From positions 10,362,052 through 10,426,051 of the forward strand of contig NC_088209.1 in the NCBI RefSeq assembly GCF_037126465.1: DNA of 64,000 nt, written 5' to 3'. The translations under genes and the position numbers were made by a program. The stretch is from Ornithodoros turicata (lineage: Eukaryota; Arthropoda; Arachnida; Ixodida; Argasidae). The stretch's first letter is position 1. The number at the start of each line of letters is the position of its first letter. The notes beneath the pieces were generated by a model. That model had not been told where the DNA came from and made no database searches. It saw only the letters and a program-made list of their open reading frames with translations. This document shows, piece by piece, positions 45,306-56,689 of the stretch.

Positions 45306-45735
45306 CACATCGGCAACGCGCGTGAGCAGTTGAGTTCAACCTTGAGTTGCATGCGGAGGAGTGCAACACGCGGAGATTGTTTTCGTTTATGTTCAGTAAT
45401 TCGAACGCTTTGCATCATACTCCCTGAGGGCGCTGAACGGTTCCGCTTCATATTCATTTACAACACCACCTTTGCCCATTTTTGATACTATCTGCTTAGG
45501 TTACTTGATTAAAGGTTCATACAGCTGTGTACAACGTGTAAAAAATGGTTCTGCCGCCCTAAACTTGCCAATCAGGTGTGTCGGCAACCCAATCTGCTAG
45601 ATTTCCTAAGATTACTGCGTTTTCTCCCGACATGCTTGTTTATGTTTTCTAAACGTAGATAGATAGATAAAATATCAGTAACACTCATACAAACAGCGAC
45701 GCGATTCCACCTCTAGTGCATAGACAATTCGTCCA

Positions 45736-45937
45736 CACTCCTATTTTTTACACCCTTTAGGGTGTATTAAGGGTGTAATTCAAAAGTGCGTTAACTCACT
45801 CCCTTTCGGGTGTAATATAACACCTTTTTCCACAGGCTACACCCTCCAAAACAAAAAGGGTGCACCATTTTTGGAGGGCGTAGCCTGTGCAAAAAGGTGT
45901 TATATTACACCCTAAAGGGTGTAAAAAATTAAGAGTG
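45736..45937. mobile_element. CACTC-family foldback MITE
   Basis: Starts CACTCCTATTTTTTACACCC and ends GGGTGTAAAAAATTAAGAGTG (in parts: GGGTGTAAAAAAT, TAAGAGTG). Arms carry GGTGTAATATAACACC and CCACAGGCTACACCCTCC, nearly perfect. CA occurs on both outer sides (45734-45735, 45938-45939), as for the MITE in the M13 gene. Confidence 0.8.
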
Positions 45938-46233
45938 CAGGAAACGGGTGACCAGGAGAGCCAAAAGAGAAAATGGAAATGTTATTGCAAGGGTAGGTTA
46001 CAAAAAAGATAAAACAGCGTGTGTAACGAGCACGCGTATTTGGCGTAGTTTTCGTTTTGCGTCACTTCGTACAAGTGGCAGCCGAACTGTCCGCCACTAT
46101 CTGGCAACGTTGTGGAAGTGGATTGCGCCAACATTAACTCCCAATGACAGAAACCAAGTACACTTGCTGTTTGTCAGAGGAAACATTTTCCACGTGCGCA
46201 CCAGCAAGATGAACCGTTTTTTCTTTCTTTCAG

Positions 46234-46415
46234 TCGTTCACCTCCACCCGGATGACAAGTACGACTGTCCCTACCACGAACGTGAATGTGACACGACATG
46301 CAAGCTACTTGGCTTCATCGGTGGCCACTGTAGCGGCTTCGAAAACATTTGGTGCAAATGTGAATTCAAACCTTGGTCGTCCAAAGAGCCAAATAAAGAA
46401 GAGATCGTCTTCTGA
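46234..46415 (+). CDS. tick-type defensin, final exon
   Basis: Arthropod defensins are secreted antimicrobial peptides with a Cys-stabilised alpha-beta fold. After a TTTCTTTCTTTCAG acceptor (ending 46233) the frame reads VVHLHPDDKYDC, then cysteines spaced C-x6-C-x3-C-x9-C-x7-C-x1-C, exactly the spacing of tick defensins, with the glycine before Cys4 kept as GGHC. The first Cys is at 46266. Unusually, the region before Cys1 has no basic (furin-type) processing site, the Cys region is acidic to neutral (DD, ERE, E) rather than strongly cationic, and a 17-residue tail (EFKPWSSKEPNKEEIVF) follows the last Cys, whereas tick defensins usually end within a few residues. The signal-peptide exon was not found, so this may be a divergent gene or an orphan exon. 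Confidence 0.75.
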
Positions 46416-48023
46416 TGACGTTAGGGTATCTGCTTATTCACACGAGCGACATCTTCACGAATGGAAGAAACAGGAAGAAAAAGAGAACACACTGCTCACA
46501 GAGGCGAATTTCCATGCGGTGTTATGTTGAAGGGGTTGAGACCAGGTTATGCCAGATAAACGTAAAAAACGGTTCTTTGCACCGATGTGAACCTGTATTG
46601 AAACTTTCACAGCGAAGGACAAGTGGAGAAAATGGGCACCGCGAATACCGAAACTCGTGGGGCTCTGACATCACAGCGCGCGTGCTTACGACTGCCAATG
46701 GGAATGGACGCAGCTCTGACCTCTGTGACGTCTGCGCTTCGCTCGGGAGTGTGTACAAGGGCTTGTATCTCGCTAGGTATGACACGTAGAACAATAATTA
46801 TTTTTTCCTCAGTATTGTGGTGTGCAGTACAATGCGTCCATGATGTAATGAACAACATCTATGAATGTGTCCCAACCCCTTTGAGCATTCACACGGGGCT
46901 GAATATCAAGAGTGGCGTTTGCAGACGACACTGTCAGCGTCTTTCCTGTCGTCTGCTACAGAATAACTTGTGGCTGTGTCTCAGAATATTTCCGGTTAGC
47001 AGTGTTACGTGAACACTGGACGTTCAGCGCTCAGAAATCTGCGACATTTTTCGCGCCTTTCGCTTCTGTGCGACGTGAATAAAGGGTATGTTGCACGGAA
47101 AACTGGTGGTGAATGAGGCTCGTGCATATGACGTCACGCGGAGCCTTTGAGCGACTTGGAACCACCGTCACATCGGAAAACGTGGGTTTGCGTCTCAGGC
47201 GTCTTATTGCGGGCCAAATGAAGCACCAGTGTGCGTTTCTTTAATCGCACGCATACCGCAACAGCTCACAGCTTGACCTCCTATTGTGACTCCGGGGAGG
47301 AAATACGCTTTCAAATGCCACGTGACAAAACCTGACGTCACTGCGCAAGCACGTGTGGTGTACCGGTACCGGATCGGTGTAGCAACAAACCGAAGGAACC
47401 GTTGAGCATGATGCACCAGAGCAGCCAGCGTTTTATGCAAACTAAAAGCCAGTATAAGATTCTTGTGCACTGCAACAGCCAGTGCAGCACATCTCTTAAA
47501 GGGAGGATCCGCAACGGTTGTGCCCAAAATTAAGTGAAAGTTGATTTCAGCAGAGACCACCCCCCCAGATCCTGACAACAGACTCCGTTTCGTATAAACG
47601 TGCGCGTATAATTTATAAACAGCGAAAACGATAAAGCGAAACCGAAACTCTGAGAGCAGGCGGTGGCATCGGAATCGAGGAGCGCCACGCCGTGATGTCA
47701 GTCGCGAGATTCGTCTGCCGTGATTCCCATGTGTTGTATTGCATTGAAGACGCAAGGAAGCAAGTTACGCTCAACGTGCAATCATGGAAACCGACTCCGC
47801 ATCAGAATAGAACTCCACGGGACTTCAGCCCGATTCAGACGTCTATTCTAATGAGGAGAATGACTTGACCGTCACCATAAACCACAACGACTCGCCGTAT
47901 TCGACGGACCCTGTACCAGTGCGCGCGTCGCTTGAAACCGAGGCCTCGGACCCATACACTGAAGACTGTCGAACTCGGAGTAACTAATGATGAGTTTCTA
48001 ATAGGTTGTCACACATTCTTATA
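46416..48023. other. 3' flank of defensin exon; no other gene
   Basis: Downstream of the defensin stop I see a GATAAACG signal (about 46555) and AATAAA (47079). The longest frame, minus 47755-47204 (183 codons), is free of recognisable motifs; I do not call it. Confidence 0.45.
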
Positions 48024-48900
48024 CAGGATGTCCCAGAAAACGTGTCATTGAATTATAGTAAAAAAAACTACACCAACTAGAGTCATGCGGTCAATGGCAT
48101 TTGTTCTTACTGGGTTTTTGCCACCTCCTCGTGTGAATGTCGTGTAACGTAAGTTGAATTATGTAAATTTTTGCGAGCTCAAGTCGGAAATTTGCCTATT
48201 AAAGGTAACTTTGTTACCCCACCAATGTGAAGAGCGTGTCTAATTTAGTCAAATTAATGATAATTGACGGGGATATTCAGGAGCTATCCCATCGGAGAAA
48301 ATAGCCGAACATCATACTCTACGGAGGTCGCACAGAATAGCGCACGATTAATTTTTCAGCGCAATCTTTGTCAGTCCGACGAAAGGAGGTTGGAAACCCA
48401 GCCCTCCCCGACATCGCAGAAAGAGATAAAACAGGCACGGCTTATCATGTCCGACTTTCGCTGGGATTTTGCTTTCCCTCTCCCAATTTTAGGAACTGTT
48501 ACTTTTTCTACTATCACTCTGTGGGCTGGCTTCGGAACCTCCTTTCGTCGCACTGAGAGCGATTGCGCTCAAAAAGTCATCGCGCGCTATGGTCCGGTGC
48601 TCCGAAAAGCATGATATTCGGCTATTTTTTCCGATGGAATAGCTCGTGAATATCACTGCGAATTATCATGAATTTGAGTGTATTCGGCACGCTCTTCATA
48701 TTGGTGGGGTAAAAAAGTGACCTTTACTTGGCAAATTTCCGAGTTCAGTTCGCAAATATTTACATAATTAAACTTGGAGTACATGACATTCACATTAGGA
48801 GGTGGCAAAAACTAATAAAAACAAATGCTGTTGACCGCATGATTCTAGGTGGCGTAGTTTTTTTATTATAATTCAATGACACGTTTTCTGGGACACCCTG
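48024..48900. mobile_element. 877-bp foldback element, TA/TATA TSD
   Basis: Ends CAGGATGTCCCAGAAAACGT and, inverted, CAGGGTGTCCCAGAAAACGT. The whole element mirrors itself around about 48462, with arms of about 420 bases at high but imperfect identity. TATA lies on both sides (48020-48023, 48901-48904). Plus and minus frames in the middle encode near-identical peptides (RRKEV...NLLSS) because of the palindrome. Ends CAGGGTGTCCCA with TA targets are consistent with a Tc1/mariner-related group (inference). Confidence 0.85.
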
Positions 48901-48969
48901 TATATGTGCCACGGGTGCACGCGTAATATGAAACATGTTGCAGGTGCACGTGCGGTCGGTGCCTCCGGC

Positions 48970-49080
48970 AGGTGCCCGTAGGTGACGTTGTTTGGCCGTC
49001 GGAAACTGGAAATATTCTACGTCCCTTGTTGTATCCGACCTGTTGCCACAACTGATTATACAGCATGTCTTACCGGCCAT
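48970..49080 (-). CDS. THAP domain N-terminal fragment
   Basis: ATG at 49080 (minus) opens MAGKTCCIISCGNRSDTTRD then VEYFQFPTAKQRHL. CCxxxCxNR...(V/I)xFxFP is the beginning of a THAP zinc finger with the first two zinc cysteines, ending in FPTAK. After RHL the sequence no longer matches (the expected W and the CxxH half are missing), and 80 bases further a foldback element begins, so the gene is truncated here or an intron starts near 48975. Confidence is limited by the short length. Confidence 0.55.
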
Positions 49081-49401
49081 CGTGGTGGGTGTAAGATCAG
49101 TGTGCGACGTAACGAACACAATTGCTACGGAAAATTTCCTTCGTCAAAACTGCCAAAACACACAGCAAAGCAAGGCGGACGGCGCGGGATATCTCGCGAC
49201 TTACATCACGCTCGGTGTTGCTTGCAGAAAAGCGCTCGTGGCTCGCACTACCCTGTCACCGAGCGCGTCATAGAAGAAAATCATTTTTATCAAGTTTGAC
49301 TCAGTTTTCGAAGGAGATATTTTACAGGCATGGTCGTTGATGGCTAAAGGTGACGAATATTCGAAAATCTCGGAAGGGACCTTATGCGGATTCTCCCTTT
49401 A

Positions 49402-50083
49402 AGGCTCATTCACACATGAGTTTCAAAAAGCTGCGCCGCCTCAGCGTTCGCGGCGCCGCCGAGAGGGGCCTGTCACACATAGCCGAGCCGCCATCCTGCA
49501 AACGCGCTTCGTTGTTTTTCTTGCCTTCGTCAAGATCGTATTGACTTCCAACTCTCTTCCTCCAAATTTACATTGTGAAGCGTGTTATAGCCTGTTAGCA
49601 TTATTGTAAAGCATTTCTGCTGCAGTCATCAATCGTTGGAACGACAGACGAGACACAATGGCAGAGAAAGAACGGGCAAAGAAGCGAGACACCTACCGAC
49701 GACGCACACAAGTTGTATTTATTTTCGTCGATTCCGTGGTTTGCGCAAATTTCCAGCTCAGCGTTGACAGCTCAGACCACAAACAGCTATTGGTGACAAA
49801 TAATTTACTCACGCGGTATCACCAAACACACGCACACGCACAAATGACAAAAGATCCCAGCGCGGTATGGGGAGGCCCGCCGTTGCGCGCCGGCGCCAAA
49901 AGAAAGCCACTTCCACCCCTCCAAGCGCTCCCATTGGCTGGATGAAAAAGCGTTTGTAGAGCAGCGCTGCGGAGATGCAGCACGGAGCTGTTCTCGCAAA
50001 CCGCCTGGAAACGCGCGGGACAGCTGCCTCGCGGTCTCAGAGATCGCGGCGCCGCCTCAAGAAACGCATGTGTGAATCCAGCT
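49402..50083. mobile_element. Harbinger-type MITE with TTA TSD
   Basis: The left end is AGGCTCATTCACACATGAGT. The right end, inverted, is AGCTGGATTCACACATGCGT. TTA lies on both sides (49399-49401, 50084-50086), the 3-bp target of PIF/Harbinger elements. Subterminal GC-rich blocks mirror each other (GGCGCCGCC). A 95-codon plus frame inside (49658-49945) has no motif. The Harbinger-like transposase at 53.1 kb could in principle have moved such elements, but that is inference. Confidence 0.75.
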
Positions 50084-50277
50084 TTACCTCATTATGTATG
50101 TTATGCACCACGTTGAAGCAGCCGTTACTGGGAGCGATCGGATGACGCTGTGGAGGAAATATTATACAGGGCTCATTCATTGACACATTGTGGGGAACTG
50201 AAATCTATATAAAGGAGAATCAAAGAAGTCTGAATCAAAGGCGTAATTGTTCTCCTTTCGAGGACCAAATGTATTGC

Positions 50278-50293
50278 CACACACACACACACA
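50278..50293. repeat. CA microsatellite
   Basis: An uninterrupted (CA)n run. About 400 bases downstream (50681-50726) there is a small hairpin with stem GGGAGTAATT/AATTACTCCC. Confidence 0.9.
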
Positions 50294-51219
50294 AATGTCC
50301 GTTTCAGGTGTAAACGCACTGCAGAAAATGAATGTCACAGAGTGGAGACTGCATTTCACGCTTTATTCTAACAGTTCCAGGTAATCAACTCGTGTGCGTA
50401 AATTAAAATACTTAGTATCAAAACCGTCAACAGTGATATATCGAGTGATATAAAATCTAGCGACATACCTGGGGCACAATTTGCGAAGAAGGAAGCCCTA
50501 ACTGTTTCTTACTCTGTGTGGGTGGAAAATTTCTCAAGTTGGCTGAGTCATACAGCGTTATGCCACCAAATTGACCAAGAGCAGATATTTACGTAGTCTG
50601 TCGCATTTGGAGACCATTTGCGAAGTTCAATGACAATTTGCAGTCCTGGGGTGTAAATGTCGGGGTTAAGGGACTAAAATAGGGAGTAATTATAACCTAG
50701 GGGACTAGAAGCTCCAATTACTCCCTCTTTTACTCATTTTCTTCTTTCCTTGAGTGCACCTACAAACAAATAACCTAAGGGTGGGATATTCTGAAAGCAG
50801 TGCAGATATAAGAAAAATGTAAGTTGTCAAGCTAAATGTTTTACGATACCATATGGCGAAACCATGAAACGTTTCTCTGTGATCAGGTTTATACGAAGGC
50901 AGAAAAATAGGCGATGTCAAGTTGCCGGTGGTGAGTAAATCAAACAGCGATATTAAACGGTAGGAGCAACTTAATTTATTTACATATGGTAAACAAGACT
51001 TTCGTGCACGAGACTGCACCTCTTCGGGTTACAGAAATATGAACATGGTACAGGCACATATATACAAGTTGACGGGGGAGTTTTGGCATGAGAGGGTACA
51101 ACAGGGTGATGGAAAGCATGCAAATACAGGTAAAAATGAAAAGAACATAAATACAAACGCAGGGGTATCAGATGGATATCAGGGGATCAGATCAGGGGTA
51201 CACAGGAAACGAGAACGCA

Positions 51220-51762
51220 TGTAGGTGACGTTTGAGGAATTATGGGGCCACACGGAATGGGGCCACACGTGTGGAGTACAAAGATGGCCAGTGGATCGCG
51301 ACAACCTGAAGACGGAGGTGGGTCTCAGAAGAGATATTGATAATGTCAATAACCACCCTACACCCGTTTGTACACACGTTCCGCGCAGTCGCGTTGACTG
51401 TGGATAGTGCCAGATATCATCTTTGAAGCGACCACACGGAACAACAACAGGCAACGGGTGTCGAATGACAGGTTGAAATTCACGACACGCCGCGTCGATT
51501 AGCGAGCGATCCTTCCAGAAGCGTCTGCTCATCAATCTCAAGGACGGGCCGACGACCTCGGAGAATCTTCTGTATTTCCTCCTCTCCACCGACGCGTGTT
51601 TTCTACAATGTTCACCGCTGTGTATAAAAGCTTGTGAGTCGGAGCATTCTTTACCTTGGTTCTGGTTGAGAGCTAGCGCTCTTGGGTGTTAGGCAGCCAA
51701 GCAGCTGAATAAAGCTTTCGCCGATTATTCGCCGTCTCGCTCGTCTGTTTCCATTCGTGACA
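51220..51762 (+). mobile_element. possible solo LTR
   Basis: The right half reads like an LTR promoter and R region: TGTATAAAAG (about 51622), then AATAAAGC (about 51708), then CGTCTCGCTCGTCTG and an end at CGTGACA. A TG start near 51220 would give TG...CA termini, but there is no matching target duplication and no internal region nearby. Confidence 0.35.
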
Positions 51763-52289
51763 ATAGCATGCGTAAACAGAAAGGATTTTTCGGCTTCTCA
51801 GTCATCTCGAGTGTGCTCTGAACATGAGAGGACTAAGGAGAAGTGGCTTCCGTGTCGTTTTCAGTGGTTTTCAGTGACTTCCATCTTTCATCGTGCTATG
51901 AACACTTCGTCGATGGAAGGAGAACAGAGAGGAACCCGACGCCGATTACTACGCCTTGGCTATGAAGGAAAGGTGCTTCTCTCTAGGAGTTCACAATGCG
52001 ATTGTTTCACCTTATTAAGCGACGTCTCACATGCCTCCCACCTTAGGTGAAGGTCGGTAGACGGCGCATTCTAACGCAACCCTACGTGCCGGAATCGCGT
52101 TGGATTTCAATTGTGAAACCGTGTAAGTTGTATTCATAATACCCGGTGTTTTGCACACCCTTACAGATTTCGTAAGCCTAATAAATAAGTCTTCGTAGTA
52201 CATTTCTCAGTGACTTCTCTGAAAATGGTTGTTAGGTCCGTCCCGACGAAACGCAACCAAGAACAGTTCCTGGCATGAACTTGGTGCAA

Positions 52290-52640
52290 GTCGCAGCAGA
52301 TAGCAGTGATGAGGTGCATATCACTACTTGTTCTCTCACTGCGTTTAAAATACATAGAATTGCTGATTACATGTTTTCTCATGCTTCCAACCCTTCTTGT
52401 AGCGTGACCCGAGTGCAGACATGAGTCCACACCCCAGGAAACACATTGCACAACTGACGATGCTCTTAGCCCAGGCAGTGATGAGGTGCATATCACTACT
52501 TTTTTTTGTTGAAATATTTACATAGTAGCATTGTCGCTAGACAGCTTGCTTCACACAGTACAACCTCGCTGTCCGACGTGCAGTTACTGATAGCATGTTT
52601 TCTCATACTTTCACTTCTTCTTGAAGTCTGGCTCTAGTAT
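52290..52640 (+). repeat. two-copy tandem repeat
   Basis: GCAGTGATGAGGTGCATATC followed by ACTACT occurs at about 52303 and again at about 52473. CATGTTTTCTCAT(G/A)CTT follows each (about 52369 and 52594). The copies are diverged. Confidence 0.7.
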
Positions 52641-53062
52641 ACAGAAGTGCAGCACTGTAACAGGCTGGACCTGGCACAGCACAAGTATTTCGTGTAATTC
52701 CATCTGCGCAAACACCTTCTATTGAAACACAGACAGACAATGACTCTGTAAGTATCTGTAATTAAGTTTTTGAACTTTAGCAGCACAGGAAATATAGAAA
52801 TATAGTTAAAACAGAAATTATGTGTGTTCATTCAGGATCGCAACCGTGACGTAGCCACACAGTGAGAGGATGTAGCATCAGCAACCCTACATACAGCTTG
52901 CCGCTGAATATGGGAGCTCTCCATTCATATGAGGTCTCGGATGCGGACTTCTGACACCCTGTTTTACACGCAGGACTCTCGGGGGAAGTTTTTCTGAAGG
53001 TCCTTCTATGCCTTGAACGATCATTTCGGCCCCTCTCACAACTGCCATTGGAAGACCAGTTA

Positions 53063-53640
53063 CTGCTTCTACTGATGCGCCTCAGACTGGGGACTTTGCA
53101 CCGAGATCGTGCCTGGCGGTTTTTCATATCTCCATCGTCTGTTCGCAAGATATTCAACAACGTCCCGAAATCGCTGAATTAAATTACGAAATACTTCGTG
53201 GTTGGGCTACCGGAGTCAACGATACAAAGCAGCGTGCCACATTCATTCACTCAGAGCGGTTACGAGAACGCCAGGTGTATTCTGGACTGCACAGAAGTTT
53301 TCCTCCATAGGCCAAGGAAACAAATGTCCAGGGCACAAACGTACAGTTCCTATAAGGCACATGACACACTTAAGATTTGGACTGTTATTGCGCCAAACGG
53401 CTTTATAATGTATGTGTCCAAAGCATACGGGGGTCAGGCCTGTGATAAGTTGATTGTGAAGGATTGTGGAATTCTAGAGTACTTCGCACGAAATGATGAA
53501 ATCATGGCTGACAGCGGCTTTACCGCTGGACCCTTACCTGGCAGCCCAAGGGGTGAAGCTAAACGGCCAAGCACACGGGGTGTGGGTGGACGCTCGTAAT
53601 ATTGCTGCTAATTCACGGAACATCATTGCTTATCTCAAAT
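53063..53640 (+). pseudogene. PIF/Harbinger-type (DDE_Tnp_4) transposase
   Basis: Cuts and pastes the element's DNA. The N-terminal part reads LLLMRLRLGTLHRDRAWRFF, ISPSSVRKIFNNVPKSLN and then a stop (about 53178). The catalytic part follows in the same frame: GLPESTIQSSVPHSFTQ, CILDCTEVFLHRP (first Asp), RAQTYSSYKAHDTLKIWTVI, APNGFIMYVSKAYGG, ACDKLIVKDCG (second Asp) and EIMADSGF (third Asp). A 1-base frame change then moves the continuation to LDPYLAAQGVKLN and VWVDARNIAANSRN. The domain order and motifs match nuclease HARBI1-like transposases. The internal stop and frameshift make it inactive as it stands. Confidence 0.8.
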
Positions 53641-53744
53641 TTTTCATTCCATTAGATGTTTCGACATCTAATGCTGGAATCTTTTTTAATTTCCTGAGAC
53701 TACTTAAACCATAATACCTGTTTAATGATGTTTCGCTCTACATG

Positions 53745-54011
53745 CACTCTCAGAAAAAAGGGTGTGAAAAGGTGGTAAGTTCTATAGATACCACCTATAT
53801 AGGTCGGCATAGCGTCTGATAAAGGGTGTAAAAGGGTGGTAAAAGCAATTATCATATATCCAAATTGCTACAAAAGGGCGTACGCTCACCTAGCTCACCG
53901 AATCAGAAGTGGTAACCCTATCATTGGTGGGAGAGAGTGAGGTGCAGGTAGAACTTTGCAACCTTTTAGGCACAACATATGCGCCAAATATTACCTCCTG
54001 AAAGGTATAAC
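53745..54011. mobile_element. CACTCT-family MITE, copy 2
   Basis: Close relative of 29809-30061: CACTCTCAGAAAAAAGGGTG, GGTCGGCATAGCGTCTGATA and AATTATCATATATCCAAATT are shared. The right end is degraded near GAAAGGTATAAC. Confidence 0.75.
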
Positions 54012-54419
54012 TGCTCCATCCTTTCTTCTGATACAATGGTCTCACAGTGCTCAGCTGAAGCTTTCCAGCAATATCAAAAATATTTAAATTAAATCACTGA
54101 ATACTGGGCAAAAAAGTAACTGAGCCGAGCTGTACCAAATACCGGGACAATAGGTACATTTTTTTGCCTCGGGTATTGCCGTTGTAGTAGTGAGTGTATT
54201 TTGCAATATAGCGGGGTAAATCCGGGATGTGCTTTGTGTCCGAAAAAGTGTTAGGTTGACTTTGCAAACTTTGGAGTTCAATTGGGAAAATTCGATTTCT
54301 CACAAAATTAAGTTTTAAATTAAATCCAGCCCGAGATAAATAGCGTTGACCCCATAGTCTTCAGACAAGTAGAATATTTAATACTTTTTTTTTCGTCCAT
54401 GTCGGGTGAGATACTCTGT

Positions 54420-54700
54420 TCGTACCAGTAAAAGTGTGGGTCATACAGCCTGCGAACAAACTAGTCAATATCAGAGCTAGGGAGCCGGGTACTGTAAAGG
54501 TCCGTCCAACCTTGTATTGTATGGACAAGGAAGGTGGTGTAAGATGAGAAGGGCTCCGTCCGACCTGCTCGATGTCTCAGCACGGACCGTCCTTCCAGAA
54601 GTGCTCCGTGTGCGAGCACACAGACCCGCGTGCTGTGTGTCATCTGATGACGATTTGGCTTCCGGGCCACCACGCAGTTACACCTCGCACCTCAAGTTCG
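54420..54700. repeat. segmental duplicate A (with 55505-55745)
   Basis: Shares AAAGTGTGGGTCAT(A)AGCC, GGTCCGTCC...GACCTGCTCGATGTC, CACGGACCGTCC, GTGCGAGCACAC and CGTGCTGTGTGTCATC with the later copy, in the same orientation and order. Minus-strand frames in both copies give distantly similar peptides (...VLAHEA/VLAHGA...), so the duplicated unit may once have been coding, perhaps part of the YqaJ-type gene just beyond. Confidence 0.65.
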
Positions 54701-55504
54701 TTAGCATCCCGGCAGAGGCATCTAACGTATGACACGATGACCAGCCCCATCCGTTGCACAGGATTTTCCAGGTTCTCTGGCTTTGAACCTCAAAGCTGCG
54801 AACAGCCTGAAGAAAACAGTACAACACCTCACAAACACAAAGCACACCCAACCGACGAAGGTATCCCGGCACACCAAGCTTCCCGAAGAAAGGTGCGGTA
54901 TCGACGCAGTTATAAGACAGTTATAAGGCCTTGAAGTGACACCAGCAGGCTGCAAAGTTTGCCGACCTGACCCTCACAGTAAATCATTTTGCACCTTTAT
55001 TCGCTCAAAAACAGGTGTATTGTTATAAAAACACCATTTTCTATCCCGCAGATTGAAGCCAAAGGTGTAAAAAGGTATAACATCGCCATACAACACGTTT
55101 TATCCCATGTCGATCATTAAGAGTTTAAAAAGGGGTGTCGAAAAAGCTGTTTACGTTCTATACACCCTTTTTAAACCCCATTTGAACTGGGAATATAGTG
55201 TTGAAAACGGTGTTTTAATTCGCGAAAGAAAAATTATACTGGTTTGACAGCTCAGCTCATTAGGTAATCACATTATAGAAGATACATACATACAAGCAAA
55301 AACGTCGGACTGCATGGCTCGACATGCTGCCGTGGGAGCTAGCGCTACATTAGTTATTTGAGAGGTGGTATTTGCCAGCAAACACTTCATCCTAAGGGGT
55401 GTTTTCAATAGGATACACCATTTGATGGTGTAAAAAATGGAGTGCGCCATTGGACAAGCATGTGCATAAAAAAGTGTAAAATGACTTATTGTGTAGATGA
55501 TCCT

Positions 55505-55745
55505 GTTGACTGCGCCAGAAAAAGTGTGGGTCATAGAGCCTGCGAAGAAACTATTTAATATCAGAGCCAGGGAGCATTGAACAACTTGGTTTTATTGGCG
55601 GTTACTGTCAACGTCCGTCCGACATGCTCGGTGTCCCAGTACGGGCCGTCCCTCGAGAATGCTTCGTGTGCCAGCACACTTCCCCACGTGTTGTGTATCA
55701 TCGAATAGCGATCAGGGTTCAGGGCCACCGTTGCAGTACCCCGAA
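55505..55745. repeat. segmental duplicate B
   Basis: Second copy of 54420-54700: AAAAGTGTGGGTCATAGAGC, CGTCCGTCCGACATGCTCGG, CCAGCACACTTCCCC and ACGTGTTGTGTATCATC. It lies immediately downstream (minus-strand sense) of the YqaJ-like fragment. Confidence 0.65.
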
Positions 55746-55865
55746 GGCTGTCCGAAGAAGATGTCACCAGAACCGGACGGATTGCGTCCGTTAGAATTCA
55801 TGTTGAGAGAGCCATCAACCGGACGAAAACCTATCGAATATTCAAGTCGTCCCTTAGCATCAAAT

Positions 55866-56273
55866 CTAACAGATGATCAACAGATCAAATCTAACAGATC
55901 TAATCTGTATGATGATTTTTGTGTGGGCGGGACTGTGTAACCTTAAGCCACCTCCTATTGCAGAAGCGACAGGCACACAGGAGCAACAATGAGGGCAGAC
56001 TGCAGGTGATTCCTGACAGTCATCTACGAAGGCACACTCAATCTCCAATACTGCATCACGGGACTCTACAACACCGTCCGGATTGTCTATGCACACTTGT
56101 GTACCACAGAGTGTGACACGAAGCCCAAGGACAGTCTGGAACTGTTGGCGGGCGACTGCTTCACTCCTTATTCCATACAGTGTGGCAGCATTTCCGTCAA
56201 AACTTGGAGAGGTGACAGACTGCTCGCGCCTTGGCCGTTGATGTTGTTGCTCGCTTCTGGACCTTTTTGACAT
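55866..56273 (-). CDS. YqaJ-like viral-recombinase-type nuclease fragment
   Basis: A minus-strand frame of 135 codons. Its middle reads LYGIRSEAVARQQFQTVLGL, RVTLCGTQVCIDNPDGVV, then AVLEIECAFVDDCQESP. This follows the YqaJ/lambda-exonuclease pattern: G-x-x-x-E..A...F (first acidic residue), a ...PDG(L/V)V box with catalytic Asp, and (L/V)EI-K-C. Here the catalytic Lys of the EIKC box is Glu (EIEC), so nuclease activity is doubtful. YqaJ-domain genes, often with SWIM zinc fingers, are expanded in arthropods as part of mobile elements. The frame before the domain is Ser/Arg/Gln-rich and no SWIM motif was found. Frame ends are probably not real gene ends. Confidence 0.5.
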   Translation of the reverse strand: MSKRSRSEQQHQRPRREQSVTSPSFDGNAATLYGIRSEAVARQQFQTVLGLRVTLCGTQVCIDNPDGVVESRDAVLEIECAFVDDCQESPAVCPHCCSCVPVASAIGGGLRLHSPAHTKIIIQIRSVRFDLLIIC

Positions 56274-56570
56274 TCGGGGCTGTTTATCCCAGCTTTCTGT
56301 ATATGTACCACAAGGAGCCGTTCTGTGTCTTGGTGGCTTCCTCTAAAGCGGTTACCGCAGAAACACAAAGGTCAATATATCTGCCCTAAAACGCGTTGCA
56401 CGGACCACGAGATTCCCTTCAAACTGGCGATGTCCTCATGTGAGGAATGCTGGACGATAGGTTTTTGCCTGCTCGATGCTGTGGCTGCCGTGCTGGAGCT
56501 GCCAGAGTTGCATGAGTGTTCCTGCAGTGGAGAACACCGGTCACTATGGTGCGACATACATTAAGCACAG

Positions 56571-56597
56571 ATATTATTATTATTATTATTATTATTA
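56571..56597. repeat. TTA microsatellite
   Basis: An uninterrupted (ATT)n run. Confidence 0.95.
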
Positions 56598-56689
56598 TAT
56601 GTTTTATTATTTGCATATAATTTCCTATTATTAAGCTGCCAGGCCCCAATCAGTCTCAGTGTACGCTGTGCTCATACGCACCAGCTCCC

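Noticed and set aside
47204..47755. 183-codon minus-strand frame
   Set aside because: Longest unexplained frame in its area, but no motif, signal peptide, splice edges or start context.
48368..48556. Similar 60-codon frames on both strands
   Set aside because: They are mirror images produced by the palindromic element at 48024-48900.
52828..53160. Arg/Ser-rich minus-strand frame of 110 codons
   Set aside because: Antisense to the N-terminal part of the Harbinger transposase.
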